A DNA stretch of 12,992 bases from Eimeria necatrix (GCF_000499385.1 NW_013654577.1:5001-17992), one strand, 5' to 3'; counted from the stretch's first letter, positions 1-9,299 are shown. The notes: generated by a model from the letters alone, not told the origin. A program made the numbers and translations.

Positions 1-33
1 GAGCCCTGCGGCTGGGTTAGCTGCGGCGCCTGA

Positions 34-77
<44 letters not shown>

Positions 78-81
78 GCAG
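1..81 (+). other. Probable intron end (3' splice region) of the first gene
   Basis: Frames 1 and 3 are closed by stops near the left edge. The stretch runs into an uninterrupted CTG tract (about 37-76) that ends in GCGCAG at 76-81, a good 3' splice site directly before the open exon at 82. A GT at 16 could be its donor, leaving GAG CCC TGC GGC TGG (1-15) as the tail of the preceding exon in the matching phase; that part is only a possibility. The (CTG)n-CAG arrangement matches several introns of the NDH2 gene further right. Confidence 0.5.
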
Positions 82-321
82 GACGTGTTGAAGCCGCTGC
101 CGGAGAGCGCGCTGGGGCCGCAGGGCTGCTGGCTGAGCCTGGAAAAGGAAACAGCAGCAGTAGCAGCAGAAACAGCTCTTATGAGGAGAGTTCAAAGACT
201 TTTTGAAAGAATTGTTTCTTTTCCTCAAAGAATAACTTTGGAAAGAAGCAGGTGGATGGAGGCTTGCGAGCAGGCCCGGCTCGCAGACCTTCTCCGCAAG
301 GTCAGCCAAACCCTAAACCCT

Positions 322-369
<48 letters not shown>

Positions 370-496
370 GGGGGGAGCAGGGCGAGGCGCACAGGGGCAG
401 GCCCGGCGAACGCCCCAAGGGCGCAGCAGCAGCAGCGGCTGCTGCTGTGGAGGAGGAAGCAACCAGCAGCAGCGAGGCGACCCAGGAGACTGACTG

Positions 497-528
<32 letters not shown>

Positions 529-908
529 AAAGCGAAACCTTCGACGAGGGCCCCCTAGAGCCCGTGGCAGGGGCCCCCGCGCCCCTGGGGGGCCCCTCCC
601 CTTCATGCGGGGCCCCTGCTGCTGTGCCCTGGGGCCCCCAGGGGCCCCAGGGGGGCCCCCCGCCCCTCCCGGGGCTGTCCGCGAGGCCCCTCACTGCAGC
701 AGAAGAGTCCCTGCCTTTGCTGCTGCGCAAAGTTGCAGAAGGAGCTTCGCAGCTAGAAGTGCTGGAAGTTAATCTGCAGCACTTGGAGCAGCATCTGCAG
801 CAGCTGCGGGAGCTTCGGCAGCAGCAAGCGGCGAAGCAGGCGGTGCTGCTGCGCCAGCGAGACGCAGCAGCAGCTGCTGCTGCTGCTGCAGGCGGCGGCG
901 GACTGGCT

Positions 909-940
<32 letters not shown>

Positions 941-1229
941 CAAGGCCGGCCACGAGGCACTGCTGAGCATTGCAAACGCAGAAGAGATGTTCGGGCCGCG
1001 GCAGGGGCCGCGGCAAGGCCGAGAGAACGCAGCAGCAGCAGCGGCAGCAGCAGCAGCAGCAGCAGCAGCAGCGCTGCAGCAGCTAAGCCAGGAGATCAAT
1101 GCCTGCGAAGCAGGCATTCGAAACGCCTCACATGAATTAGGCAAAACTCTCCAAGTTCGTGCTGCTGTAGCCAGCAGGCACCAGCAGCACCAAATGCAGC
1201 TTGCCCACATTCGCGCGCAGCAGCAACTG

Positions 1230-1286
<57 letters not shown>

Positions 1287-1847
1287 ATGCAGGCCAGGCA
1301 AAAGAAGGAACAGACAGCTCTGCCGCCCTCTGCCCCCGCTGCAGCTGGGGGGCCCCCGGGGGCCCCTGCAGCACCCAGCCAAGGCCCCCGCAAGAAGACA
1401 GGGGGGGCCCCCGGGGGGCCCCCAGGGGGGCCCCCACTTGCTGAGGCTCTAAAGAGCAGCAGCAAACAGCAGAAGACAACTCTTAAGGGGCCCGCGCAGG
1501 AGCTGCGGAGCATTTCCGCGGAAAAGAAAGAAGGGGGGGGCCCCCTGGGGGGCCCCCACAAGAAGGGGGCCCCTGGGGGGCCCCCTGGCTCTGGGGGCCC
1601 CCAGGGGCCCCAGGGGGCCCCCGGGGCCCCTGGAGAGGGCCTGGAGTGGCACGAAACCCTCTGCAGCGCCTGGCCAGACTTGAATTCTCAAGTTATGAGT
1701 ATGGTCCCGAAAGAAGTCCTAAAAGAGGCATTTCAGCTGCTAATTGACTTCATAGAAATCCGACTGGACCTCCACCACTGCAGCACACAATGGGGGGCCC
1801 CCCTGGGCCTCTCAGGGTCCTCGGGGGCCCCAGCGGGGCCCCACTAG
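82..1847 (+). CDS. Unrecognised coiled-coil, Ala/Gln-rich protein (3' part of a multi-exon gene)
   Basis: I do not recognise this protein. The proposed exons are 82-300 and 369-1847, giving a 565-residue C-terminal portion that ends at TAG 1845-1847; the 5' part lies left of the window. The first exon (opening DVLKPLPESALG) is ordinary, complex sequence with a charged helical stretch (RRVQRLFERIV, then SRWMEACEQARLADLLRK). The second exon begins GGEQGEAHRGRP and has two likely coiled-coil segments. One is at about 717-870 (LRKVAEGASQLEVLEVNLQH and on), the other at about 1073-1290 (LQQLSQEINACEAG and on). Poly-Ala runs separate them, and a poly-Gln run follows at about 1226-1286. A Gly-Ala-Pro-rich, collagen-like region (about 1340-1640) precedes a conserved-looking tail (WHETLCSAWPDLNSQ, PKEVLKEAFQLLIDFIEIRL). 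The last 20 or so residues come from GGGGCCCC repeat. The reading frame is well supported by the complex segments; the function is unknown, possibly structural or scaffold-like. Confidence 0.65.
301..368 (+). other. Short intron carrying AAACCCT units and an AGC tract
   Basis: The complex coding sequence left of 300 is in frame 1 and that right of 369 is in frame 3, so something must switch frame here. GT at 301 (AAG|GTCAGCC) and a CAG at 366-368 give a 68-base, phase-0 intron. It contains two AAACCCT units (308-321) followed by a pure AGC tract. Any CAG triplet in the tract could serve as the acceptor without changing phase, so the exact 3' end is uncertain. The alternative is a length error or real indel in the AGC tract that shifts the frame without splicing. 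Confidence 0.55.
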
Positions 1848-1967
1848 AACTCCCGGGGGCCCCAGGGGGGCCCCCCTAGAACTCCCGGGGGCCCCAGAGG
1901 GGCCCCCTAAAACTCTCGGGGCCCCTGGGGGGCCCCCATATGGCTGTTGGGGGCCTTCGGGGGCCCC

Positions 1968-1970
<3 letters not shown>
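1345..1970. repeat. GGGGGCCCC-rich minisatellite, coding then 3' UTR
   Basis: Runs built on the self-complementary core GGGGCCCC occur at about 1345-1440, 1533-1640 and 1790-1970; a related block lies at about 540-665. The first ones are inside the first gene and are read as Gly/Ala/Pro. The last continues past the stop codon at 1847 with several copies of a unit close to AACTCCCGGGGGCCCC. The same core builds much larger blocks at 10258-10600 and 10828-11215, so one repeat family has entered both coding and non-coding DNA here. Confidence 0.8.
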
Positions 1971-1999
<29 letters not shown>

Positions 2000-2258
2000 T
2001 GCCGCTGCTGCTGCTGCGAGAACTTTAGAGCAATTAAAGAGGGCAGCAGCAATTAAGTGGCCTTCTCTTTAAATATTTATAACTGAAAAAGCTGCAGAGG
2101 CTTCAGCTGTCTGTGGCAGTGCCTTTGCTGAGTTGGCCCTTGGCAACGCGGTGTACGTACACCTCGGGAACTGCAGCGCTGCTGCTGCTGCTGCTGCTGC
2201 TGCATGTCAGGAGCAGCAGCAGCGCGTTTGCTGCTGTGTGCATACCTCACAGGAGCAG

Positions 2259-2294
<36 letters not shown>

Positions 2295-2310
2295 AGCAGC
2301 AGCAGCAGTT
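1971..2310. repeat. CAG/CTG tracts downstream of the first gene
   Basis: A CAG tract (about 1973-2000) passes directly into a CTG run (to about 2016), a small inverted repeat. After 2020-2170, which is mostly complex sequence, further tracts are CTG at about 2178-2203, AGC at 2211-2224 and CTG at about 2260-2294 followed by CAG to 2309. No complex reading frame with a plausible start is visible. GTGTACGTACAC at 2151-2162 is listed separately. Confidence 0.7.
2151..2162. other. 12-base palindrome GTGTACGTACAC
   Basis: A perfect palindrome in gene-free DNA. The same 12 bases occur at 10625-10636 inside a slightly longer palindrome (GGTGTACGTACACC at 10624-10637). It could be a dimeric transcription-factor site or part of a dispersed repeat; nothing in the sequence decides between these. 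Confidence 0.45.
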
Positions 2311-2379
2311 CATTGCTGAGGGTGGTTTGCTTTTTAGCGTGGCCGAGAACAGCTTTATTCGGCTGGGTTCTTAACCCCA

Positions 2380-2495
2380 ACTCAATAAATAAGTTTTATA
2401 CAGATAAATTAATTAATTAATCAAATAATTAAACTCCAAATAAATAAATTTAAATAAATTAATTCAAATAAATAAATTTAATTTAAATAAATAAT
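2380..2495. repeat. AT-rich TAAATAAATTAATT stretch
   Basis: About 115 bases made almost wholly of AAATAAAT and TTAATTAA motifs, with no coding character. Similar AT-rich islands sit in NDH2 introns (5630-5700, 5825-5890, 6380-6680), after the NDH2 stop (9764-9845) and in the SF3B3 introns (12455-12535, 12668-12740). Confidence 0.7.
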
Positions 2496-2562
2496 TCGAC
2501 TGCAGCTGACTTGGAATGCCCTTCGGCTCGGCCGCCGCTGGCAGCAGCTGCGGGCACACTTC

Positions 2563-2999
2563 AACAGCAGCAGCAGCAGCAGCGAGCAGCAGCAGCAGCA
2601 GCGAGCAGCAGCAGCAACGCCAGCAGCAGCTAATATATATTTAGGGAGCCAGGCCTTCTCTGTACAAGGTGGAACCTAGCAGCTGCAGCAGCAGCAGCGG
2701 CAATATCAGCAGCAACAGCAAGAGCTGCAGCAGCAGCAGTAGCAGCTGCAATATCAGAAGCAGCAGCAACAGCAGCAGCAGTAACAGCTGCAGCAGCAGC
2801 AGTAACAGTTGCAATGTCAGCAGCAACGGCAACAGCTGCAGCAGCAAAAACAGCTGCTGGGGCAAAACGACAGCAGCAGCAGCAGAGTGTGCCTTCACTC
2901 AGCTTCAATCTGGCTCTCTCTCCAACCGCTTTTGCTGCTGCTGCTGTTACTGTTGCTGCTGCTGCTGCTGCTACTTCTTTTGCTGTTGTTGCTATTATA

Positions 3000-3035
<36 letters not shown>

Positions 3036-3370
3036 ACGGCTATTGTTGCTGCTGCTGCTGGCCTTACAACTATTGGTGTTGCTGTTAATCTTGGTGCACT
3101 GTAGTTGCACTGTTCTTCGCAGTAAGCAGCAGCAGCTGCTGCTGCTGCTCCTACCTTTATTGTTATTGCTGCTGCTGCTGCTGGTGCTGCTAGTAGCGTT
3201 ATTGCTGCGCTTGACGTTGCTGCTGCTGTTACTGCTGCTGCGGTAGCTGGCGTTGTTACTGCTGCTGCTGCTTCTTTAATTGCTGCTGCTACTATTACTA
3301 CTGTGCCACTGCTGCTGCTGCTGCTTCTGATATTGCTGCTGCTGCTGCTGCTGCTGCTACCATTGCTGCT
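2563..3370. repeat. Degenerate CAG block followed by a CTG block (polarity switch)
   Basis: From about 2563 to 2885 the + strand is dominated by CAG/AGC triplets with scattered AAC, AAT and GTA variants. From about 2930 to 3370 it is dominated by the complementary CTG/GCT triplets with TTG, ATT and TAC variants. A complex spacer of about 45 bases (2886-2930) divides them. Many frames are open because neither triplet yields stops easily, but the predicted peptides are only poly-Ser/Cys/Leu/Ala/Gln. I therefore call no gene here. Confidence 0.8.
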
Positions 3371-3723
3371 GCTACCACCACCCCGCGCTGCTCTCTCGCG
3401 CAGCCAGCCGGCGTTTGGAGCAGCATTTAAGTTTTAAAATTAAAAAAATAAAATTAAAAACTTTTAATTCGAAGTTTTTCTGAATTTCATGTCTTGGGGC
3501 TGCGCTGCCCCCGTGGAATGCTCTCAGCCGGCGGTCACGCGGGCGCGGCGGCGGAAACCGCGGAGGCTTCGTGCGGGAAAGGAGCGAATCTGGTTTTAAA
3601 AACGGGAACTTAGGAAGAAAAAGGAAAATAAAAAAGGAATTTGAATTAATTTTGGCGAATTTCCGCGAAAAAGTGCAGCTTTCCGCGGGCGGGGCCTGGC
3701 AGCTGCCGCAGCCGCGCCGCAGC

Positions 3724-3731
3724 TGCATGCA
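3724..3731. promoter_or_regulatory. TGCATGCA motif, AP2-type site candidate
   Basis: A perfect 8-base palindrome containing GCATGC, about 430 bases upstream of the NDH2 start codon. Motifs with the GCATGC core are known cis-elements of apicomplexan promoters and are bound by ApiAP2 proteins in Plasmodium; TGCATGC is also reported in Toxoplasma promoters. The position suits a promoter element, but an 8-mer can occur by chance. A second copy is at 10695-10702. Confidence 0.4.
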
Positions 3732-4010
3732 CAGCCCGAGACGGAAAGGAACTTCTTTGCAGCTCTTCGCCTTCGATTTGCCGTTTTGCGTTGAAGAGGA
3801 AAAAGCCGCTGCAGAGGCTCGCAGGGGCGGCCGGGCTGGGTTTCCTTGTGCGGGGTGGAGCCGCCGCGCCGGCGGATTTCGCGGAGACCAAGTCCTTTTT
3901 CCGAGTTTTTCTCGCGAATTCAACACTTTTTGTCTTTTGCTGCTGCTGCGCCGCCTTTGTTCCGAAGAAAAAGGTCCAAATTGGCGCATTTGGCGCGCGG
4001 GCGTTCGCGC

Positions 4011-4031
4011 GTGTCTGAGGTGTACAGACAC
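4011..4031. other. Inverted repeat GTGTCTG-7-CAGACAC
   Basis: GTGTCTG (4011-4017) and its exact complement CAGACAC (4025-4031) flank a 7-base loop, AGGTGTA. If transcribed it would be a small hairpin in the NDH2 leader, about 127 bases before the start codon. The loop belongs to a recurring word, TGAGGTGTA(C/T), also seen at 5555, 5749 and 10621. Confidence 0.4.
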
Positions 4032-4157
4032 CTGGCGCGGCGCGATCACGCGCCGGAACACCGCCGCGATCTCAGTTCAATCATTCTGCGGACTTCTTCG
4101 AAACTGCTGCTCAACTTCTCCAAAAGATTCTCTTTTTTCTCCTCTTCAGCTGAGAAA

Positions 4158-4352
4158 ATGCTGCCAGCAGCTCCCAGCTGCTGCCTGGCAGCAGCAAACG
4201 CCCTCATGGGCCGCTTTGCTGCGCGCCACCGCCGCTTCTTGACCCCGAGGGCCTTCAGCAGCAGCTCGCTCGGGCCCGCAGCAGCTGCTGCTGCAGCTGC
4301 TGCTTCTGCTGCTCCTTACGCGCCCGACGGCCACCACGCCGCAGACAAGCAC

Positions 4353-4393
<41 letters not shown>

Positions 4394-4698
4394 CACTCCG
4401 CGCAGGGAGCACGTCGTGGTCTTGGGCACCGGCTGGGCCGCCGTCAGCTTCGTCCGAAACCTGGACCCGAACAAGTGGGTGCCTTGCTGCACCGATGCTG
4501 CAGCAGCAGCAGCAGCAGCTGCTGCTGCTGCTGCTGCTCGTTCTGCAGCAGCAGCAGCAGCAGCCCCTGCCTTTATCTAGTTCATCCGCGCTCTCCAGCT
4601 TCCCCAAATACCATTCGATGCTGTCCCTGTTCTTCACGGACTTTACGCATCCCAGTTTCTTGAATTTGCCCTTTGCTGCTGCTGCGCTGCTGCTGCTG

Positions 4699-4730
<32 letters not shown>

Positions 4731-4853
4731 ACCTGCGCTGTGGGGCCCGCAGGTTCGAAGTGACGGTCATTTCGCCTCGAAATTATTTCACCTTCACTCC
4801 GCTGCTTCCCAGCGTCTGCGCCGGCACCCTCACTCCCCTCAGCTGCATTGAGG

Positions 4854-4904
<51 letters not shown>

Positions 4905-5268
4905 GGTTGTTATTGTTGCTGCTGCTGCTGGGGTCGTTGTTGTTGTTGTTGCTGCTTCTGGGGGTTCTACTGCTGCTGGGGTTGCTGCTGCTACTCGGTT
5001 TATTGTTGTTGCTGCTGCTGGAGTTATTGCTGCTGCTGTTGGGCTTGCTGGTGGTGCTACCGGAGTTGCTGCTGCATCTGTTGGCGTTGCTGCTGCTGCT
5101 GCTGGAGTTGCTGCTGCTGCTGCTGCTGCTGCGGGCTTGGCGCACTGGGCGGGTGCGCAGCAGCTCTTATTCCCGCTTTTGAGGCGTTTGGCTTGTGATG
5201 GGTTTATTGAAAGAAAGGAAAAGTGTTTTAAATAATTATTTATTTAATTTGCTGCTCCTTGCTGCTGC

Positions 5269-5305
<37 letters not shown>

Positions 5306-6045
5306 AGCCCATCAGGGGCTTCTCCCGAGACCGCAACGGCCGCCGCCTTTTGAACTTCTACGAGGCGCACGCGACGGACATTGATTTTGAAAACAAGAGA
5401 GTTTGTGGGGAAAACTGGAGAAATAAATGCAAAATAAATCAAAAATAATGAATTATTTCGAATTATTTCAAAATATTTCACTTTATTTCAGTTTTATTCT
5501 TCTTTTTGCAACAATTCAACTTCAGTTCGCATTCAGGAAGCTGCGCGCCGCTTCTGAGGTGTATGGACAGCTCGGACTGCGGCTCTTGATCTTTTCAGCT
5601 TTCCGACTTTTGTCTTTTCACTTCTCCATTTATTTAAAATAAATAGATAATTAATAAATAAATAAATGAATAATAAATAAATAAATAAATAAAAATGAAA
5701 TAGAATGAATGCGTCCATTAGGCTTCGACTGTTCATAGTTTCCGCTTCTGAGGTGTATGGACAGCTCGGACTGCGGCTCTTGATCTTTTCAGCTTTCCGA
5801 CTTTTGTCTTTTCACTTCTCCATTTATTTAAAATAAATAGATAATTAATAAATAAATAAATGAATAATAAATAAATAAATAAATAAAAATGAAATAGAAT
5901 GAATGCGTCCATTAGGCTTCGACTGTTCATAGTTTCCCGAGTGTTTTGCTGCTGCTGTGCACGCTGCTGCTGCGGTTTCCGCTGCTGCTGCCGTTCTGCC
6001 TCCCCCGCTGCTGCTGCTGCTGCGCTGCTGCTGCTGCTGCTGCTG

Positions 6046-6078
<33 letters not shown>

Positions 6079-7185
6079 AGCGTGCGCGAGCCGCACTTCG
6101 AGCTTCAAAGTGGACTACGACAAGCTGCTGCTGGCAGTGGGAACAGATCCAAACACTTTCGGAGTTCCCGGAGTTGAAGAAAATTGTTTTTTTCTCAAAG
6201 AAGTCGAACATGCAGTTCAAATTCGAAAACGAGTTATGGCCAACTTCGAAACTGCTGCGCTCCCGAGTCCGTTTGCTGCAGCAAGTTGCTGCAGCAAGTT
6301 GCTGCAGCAAGTTGCTGCAGCAAGTTGCTGCAGCAAGTTGCTGCAGCAAGTTGCAGCAAGCTGCAGCAAAGCTGCAGCTCATTTGTTATTTGTTATTTAT
6401 GTTTATTGTTTATTATTTATTATTTGTTATTTATTATTATTATTTATTTATTGTTTGTTATTTTTATTCTTTTGCATTTTTCTTTGCTGCTTTCGAGCTG
6501 CGGTCTGATTAGTCTCTGCCGTTGGTGTTATTAATCCGCAATAATAATTAATTATAATTTGCCATTGATTATTTAATTATAAATAACAAATAATAATTAA
6601 TAATTAATAAATAATAATTATTAATTATTAATTATTAATCAAGTATTATTAATTATAAATTAATTATTTATTATTCGAGTTCATTAACCACCGTTCATAG
6701 TTGCTGCTGCCCGCAATAAAAGCATGGCCCACGCGGCGCGCCATGGTTTAGGGTTTAGGGTTTAGGGTTTAGGGTTTAGGGTTTAGGGTTTGTGTGGCTC
6801 AGCAACATCGCAGCAAGAGAGGGAGCGGCTGCTGCACTTCGTGGTGGTTGGGGGGGGCCCCACAGGTGTAGAGACAGCAGCAGAGTTTGCAGACTTTATA
6901 AGAGAAGACATGAAGCGGATTTTCCCTGAAGTGCGCCCCCCTATACTCCCTTTTAGGGTTTAGGGTTTGGGGTTAGGGTTTGGGGTTTAGGGTTTGGGTT
7001 TTGGGTTTGGGGTTTCGGGTTTTGGGCGTGGGGTTTAGGGTTTAGGGTTTCGGACTTAGGGATTGGCCTTTGGGATTAAGGGTTTAGGGTTTAGGGCTGC
7101 AGACGTAGGGTTTAGGGTTTAGCTGCTGCTACTTTTGCAGCGGCTGCGCCTGCCTTGCCTTGCTGCAGCTGCTGCGTGCTGCTTG

Positions 7186-7248
<63 letters not shown>

Positions 7249-7439
7249 AGCTGATGCCCCACGTTGCAATAACCCTGGTGGAGGGGGGCCCCCGGCTGCT
7301 GCCTACATATGCCCCAGAGATCAGCAGCTACGCGCAGCAAGTGCTGCAGCAAACCCTCAAAGTGCGGCTGCTGCTGCAGCACCAAGTTGTTGCTGTTGGC
7401 GAGAAAACCCTCACCTGCAGGAGACTCAGCGGCGGCAGC

Positions 7440-7474
<35 letters not shown>

Positions 7475-7910
7475 CAATGAGGTGCGTTCGGAGCCATTTC
7501 AGCTGCGGCCAGCCGGCAGCACACATCTGCTGCTGCTGCTGCTGCTGCTGCTAGCTCTAGTGGTACTGCTGCTGTTGCTGCTGTCCTGCGTCTGCTGCTG
7601 CTGCTGCTGCGAGCTCTAGTGCTGCTGCTGCTGCTGCTGCTGCTGCATTTGCGTGTATTTGGGGGCATCCATGATGCAGGCGTTCTCTCTCTTGAGTCTT
7701 TTCTGCTGCTTTTGTCTCTCCCTGCCGCTGCCTTCTGCTCACAAACCCTAAACCCTAAACCCTAAACCCTAAGTTTGAGTCGGTTTTTAAATCTTTTTAT
7801 TTTTGCAATTCAGGAAAAAGTAATTCAGCAGGGCTTTGTGCTGTGGGCCAGCGGCGTGGGCCAAGTGCCTCTGGTGCGCAAGCTGCTGCAGGAGCGGCTG
7901 CCGCCCCCCC

Positions 7911-7960
<50 letters not shown>

Positions 7961-8725
7961 GGGGGCCTCAGGGCCCTTCCTGTTGATGAACACTTGAGGG
8001 TTTATGGTGCTGCTGGCGTTTTTGCTGCTGGCGACTGCGCGCTGCTGCTGCCGCGGCGTTTAGCTGCTGAGACGGATGCGCTGTGGACTGCTGCTGGGCA
8101 AGTCGAACTTGGCCAATTAATGAATAATTATTTATTTATTTAATTAAATTAATTAATTATTAATCAAATTTATTAATTTTGTGCCATTTATTCTTTCTTT
8201 TGGATGTTGTTGCCGCGGTTTCCGCGGAAAAACGAGGCCAAGAGCTGCCAGGGAGGCTCCCAGCTGCGTGCGAGGGTTTAGGGTTTAGGGTTTAGGGTTT
8301 GGGGTTTGGGGTTTGGGTCTGCAGCAGCTGCGACGTGAGCCTCTCCTGGCTGCAGCAGCAGCTGCCGCAGCTGCAGCAGCAATATCCCCAATTGAATCCT
8401 CTGAAGTTTGATTTGAAAAAAGAAAAAGATGAAGGGCCTTTAACGAAGCAGCAGCTGCAGCAATTGCTGGGTGAGGACTTCTTTTATGTCTTTGCAGCTT
8501 GCTGCTGCTGCTCTTCTTCCTGCTGCTGCTGCTGCTTCTCTTCCTCCTGCTGCTGCTGCTTGTCTTCCTGCTGCTGCTGCTGCTTCTCTTCCTGCTGCTG
8601 CTGCTGCTGCTTCTCTTCCTGCTGCTGCTGCTGCCCAGAGCGTTACTGCTGCTATACTGCTGCAGCCCTTTTCTGCCGCTTCCCCGCTGCTGCCCCCTCG
8701 CCGCTGCCCCCTCGCTGCCGCTTCA

Positions 8726-8775
<50 letters not shown>

Positions 8776-9076
8776 AGAGCGCATTGACGCGGCCTACCGG
8801 CCCCCCGCGCCCACGGCTCAGAACGCGCGGCAGGCGGGGATTTATTTGGCGCGGAAGTTCAACTCGGGTGGGGGCCCCGCGTTTAGCGAGGAGTGGAAGG
8901 GTTCTTTGGCTTACGTCGGTGCGTTTTTTTCTTTTTTTCGACAATTTAACTCCATTTTTCTTCCAGTTTTATTTCATTTTGTTTTATTTTGTTTTTATTT
9001 CTCTTATTTCTCTTTTATTCGCTTTTTCCCGACGTTTTTAGCACTCGGGGGAGCCCAGGACGCATTTTTGCCTCCC

Positions 9077-9117
<41 letters not shown>

Positions 9118-9247
9118 AGGGCCGGGGCCCCACAAACCCTCATAAACCCTCACAAACCCTCACAAACCCTAGCAAACCCTAGGTGCAGCTTTCTTCGAAG
9201 GGCTCTGCTTCAGTCCCCTTCGTTTGACTTGATCAAATTCCTTTCTT

Positions 9248-9299
<52 letters not shown>

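Larger units (their letters stand above)
3420..4157 (+). promoter_or_regulatory. Upstream region of NDH2 (promoter/5' UTR, composition only)
   Basis: This is 740 bases of mixed, largely non-repetitive DNA between the triplet-repeat block and the NDH2 start codon, so the promoter and 5' leader are likely here. It starts AT-rich (3420-3480). It then turns GC-rich with repeated CCGCG-type words (TTCCGCGAAA at 3660, TTTCCGCGGGC at 3680, TTTCGCGGAG at 3887). It holds one TGCATGCA site and one hairpin-forming inverted repeat near 4011-4031. Long open frames on both strands give no recognisable protein and look like chance. No TATA-like or initiator element can be assigned with confidence. Confidence 0.4.

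Noticed and set aside
320..1561. Long minus-strand open frame (413 codons) opposite the first gene
   Set aside because: It consists of Cys, Ala and Leu runs made by the complement of CAG tracts plus Gly-Pro from the GGGGCCCC repeat. The plus strand has complex, helix-forming segments in the same place.
2563..3370. Ser/Asn/Cys-rich gene in the CAG/CTG block
   Set aside because: Every frame on both strands is similarly open, no frame has complex sequence, and no start with suitable context or splice logic is evident.
3372..4061. Minus-strand open frame of 229 codons upstream of NDH2
   Set aside because: No recognisable motif, composition shifts along its length (AT-rich tail to GC-rich head), and it lies where the NDH2 promoter and leader are expected.
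4673..5182. Poly-Leu protein or membrane protein frame
   Set aside because: The only conserved part is NDH2 exon 2 (4753-4852); the rest is intron CTG repeat read as Leu.
5405..5940. Mobile element suggested by the exact 194-base direct repeats
   Set aside because: The copies are adjacent, with no internal gene, terminal inverted repeat or target-site duplication. A tandem duplication explains it.
6275..6352. CRISPR-like array
   Set aside because: The units are directly adjacent with no unique spacers, and the host is a eukaryote.
5957..6508. Separate gene of about 183 codons around NDH2 exon 4
   Set aside because: Only 6081-6266 is conserved. The left part is a CTG tract and the right part is the 13-base array plus AT-rich intron; the frame stays open because such repeats lack stops.
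6747..7121. True chromosome end or fused telomere
   Set aside because: Conserved NDH2 exons lie on both sides of the arrays and join in phase, so these are interstitial repeats within introns.
8499..9041. Leu-rich frame resembling a leucine-repeat protein
   Set aside because: It is the intron 8 CTG/CTTCC minisatellite. The conserved exon 9 reads in a different frame.
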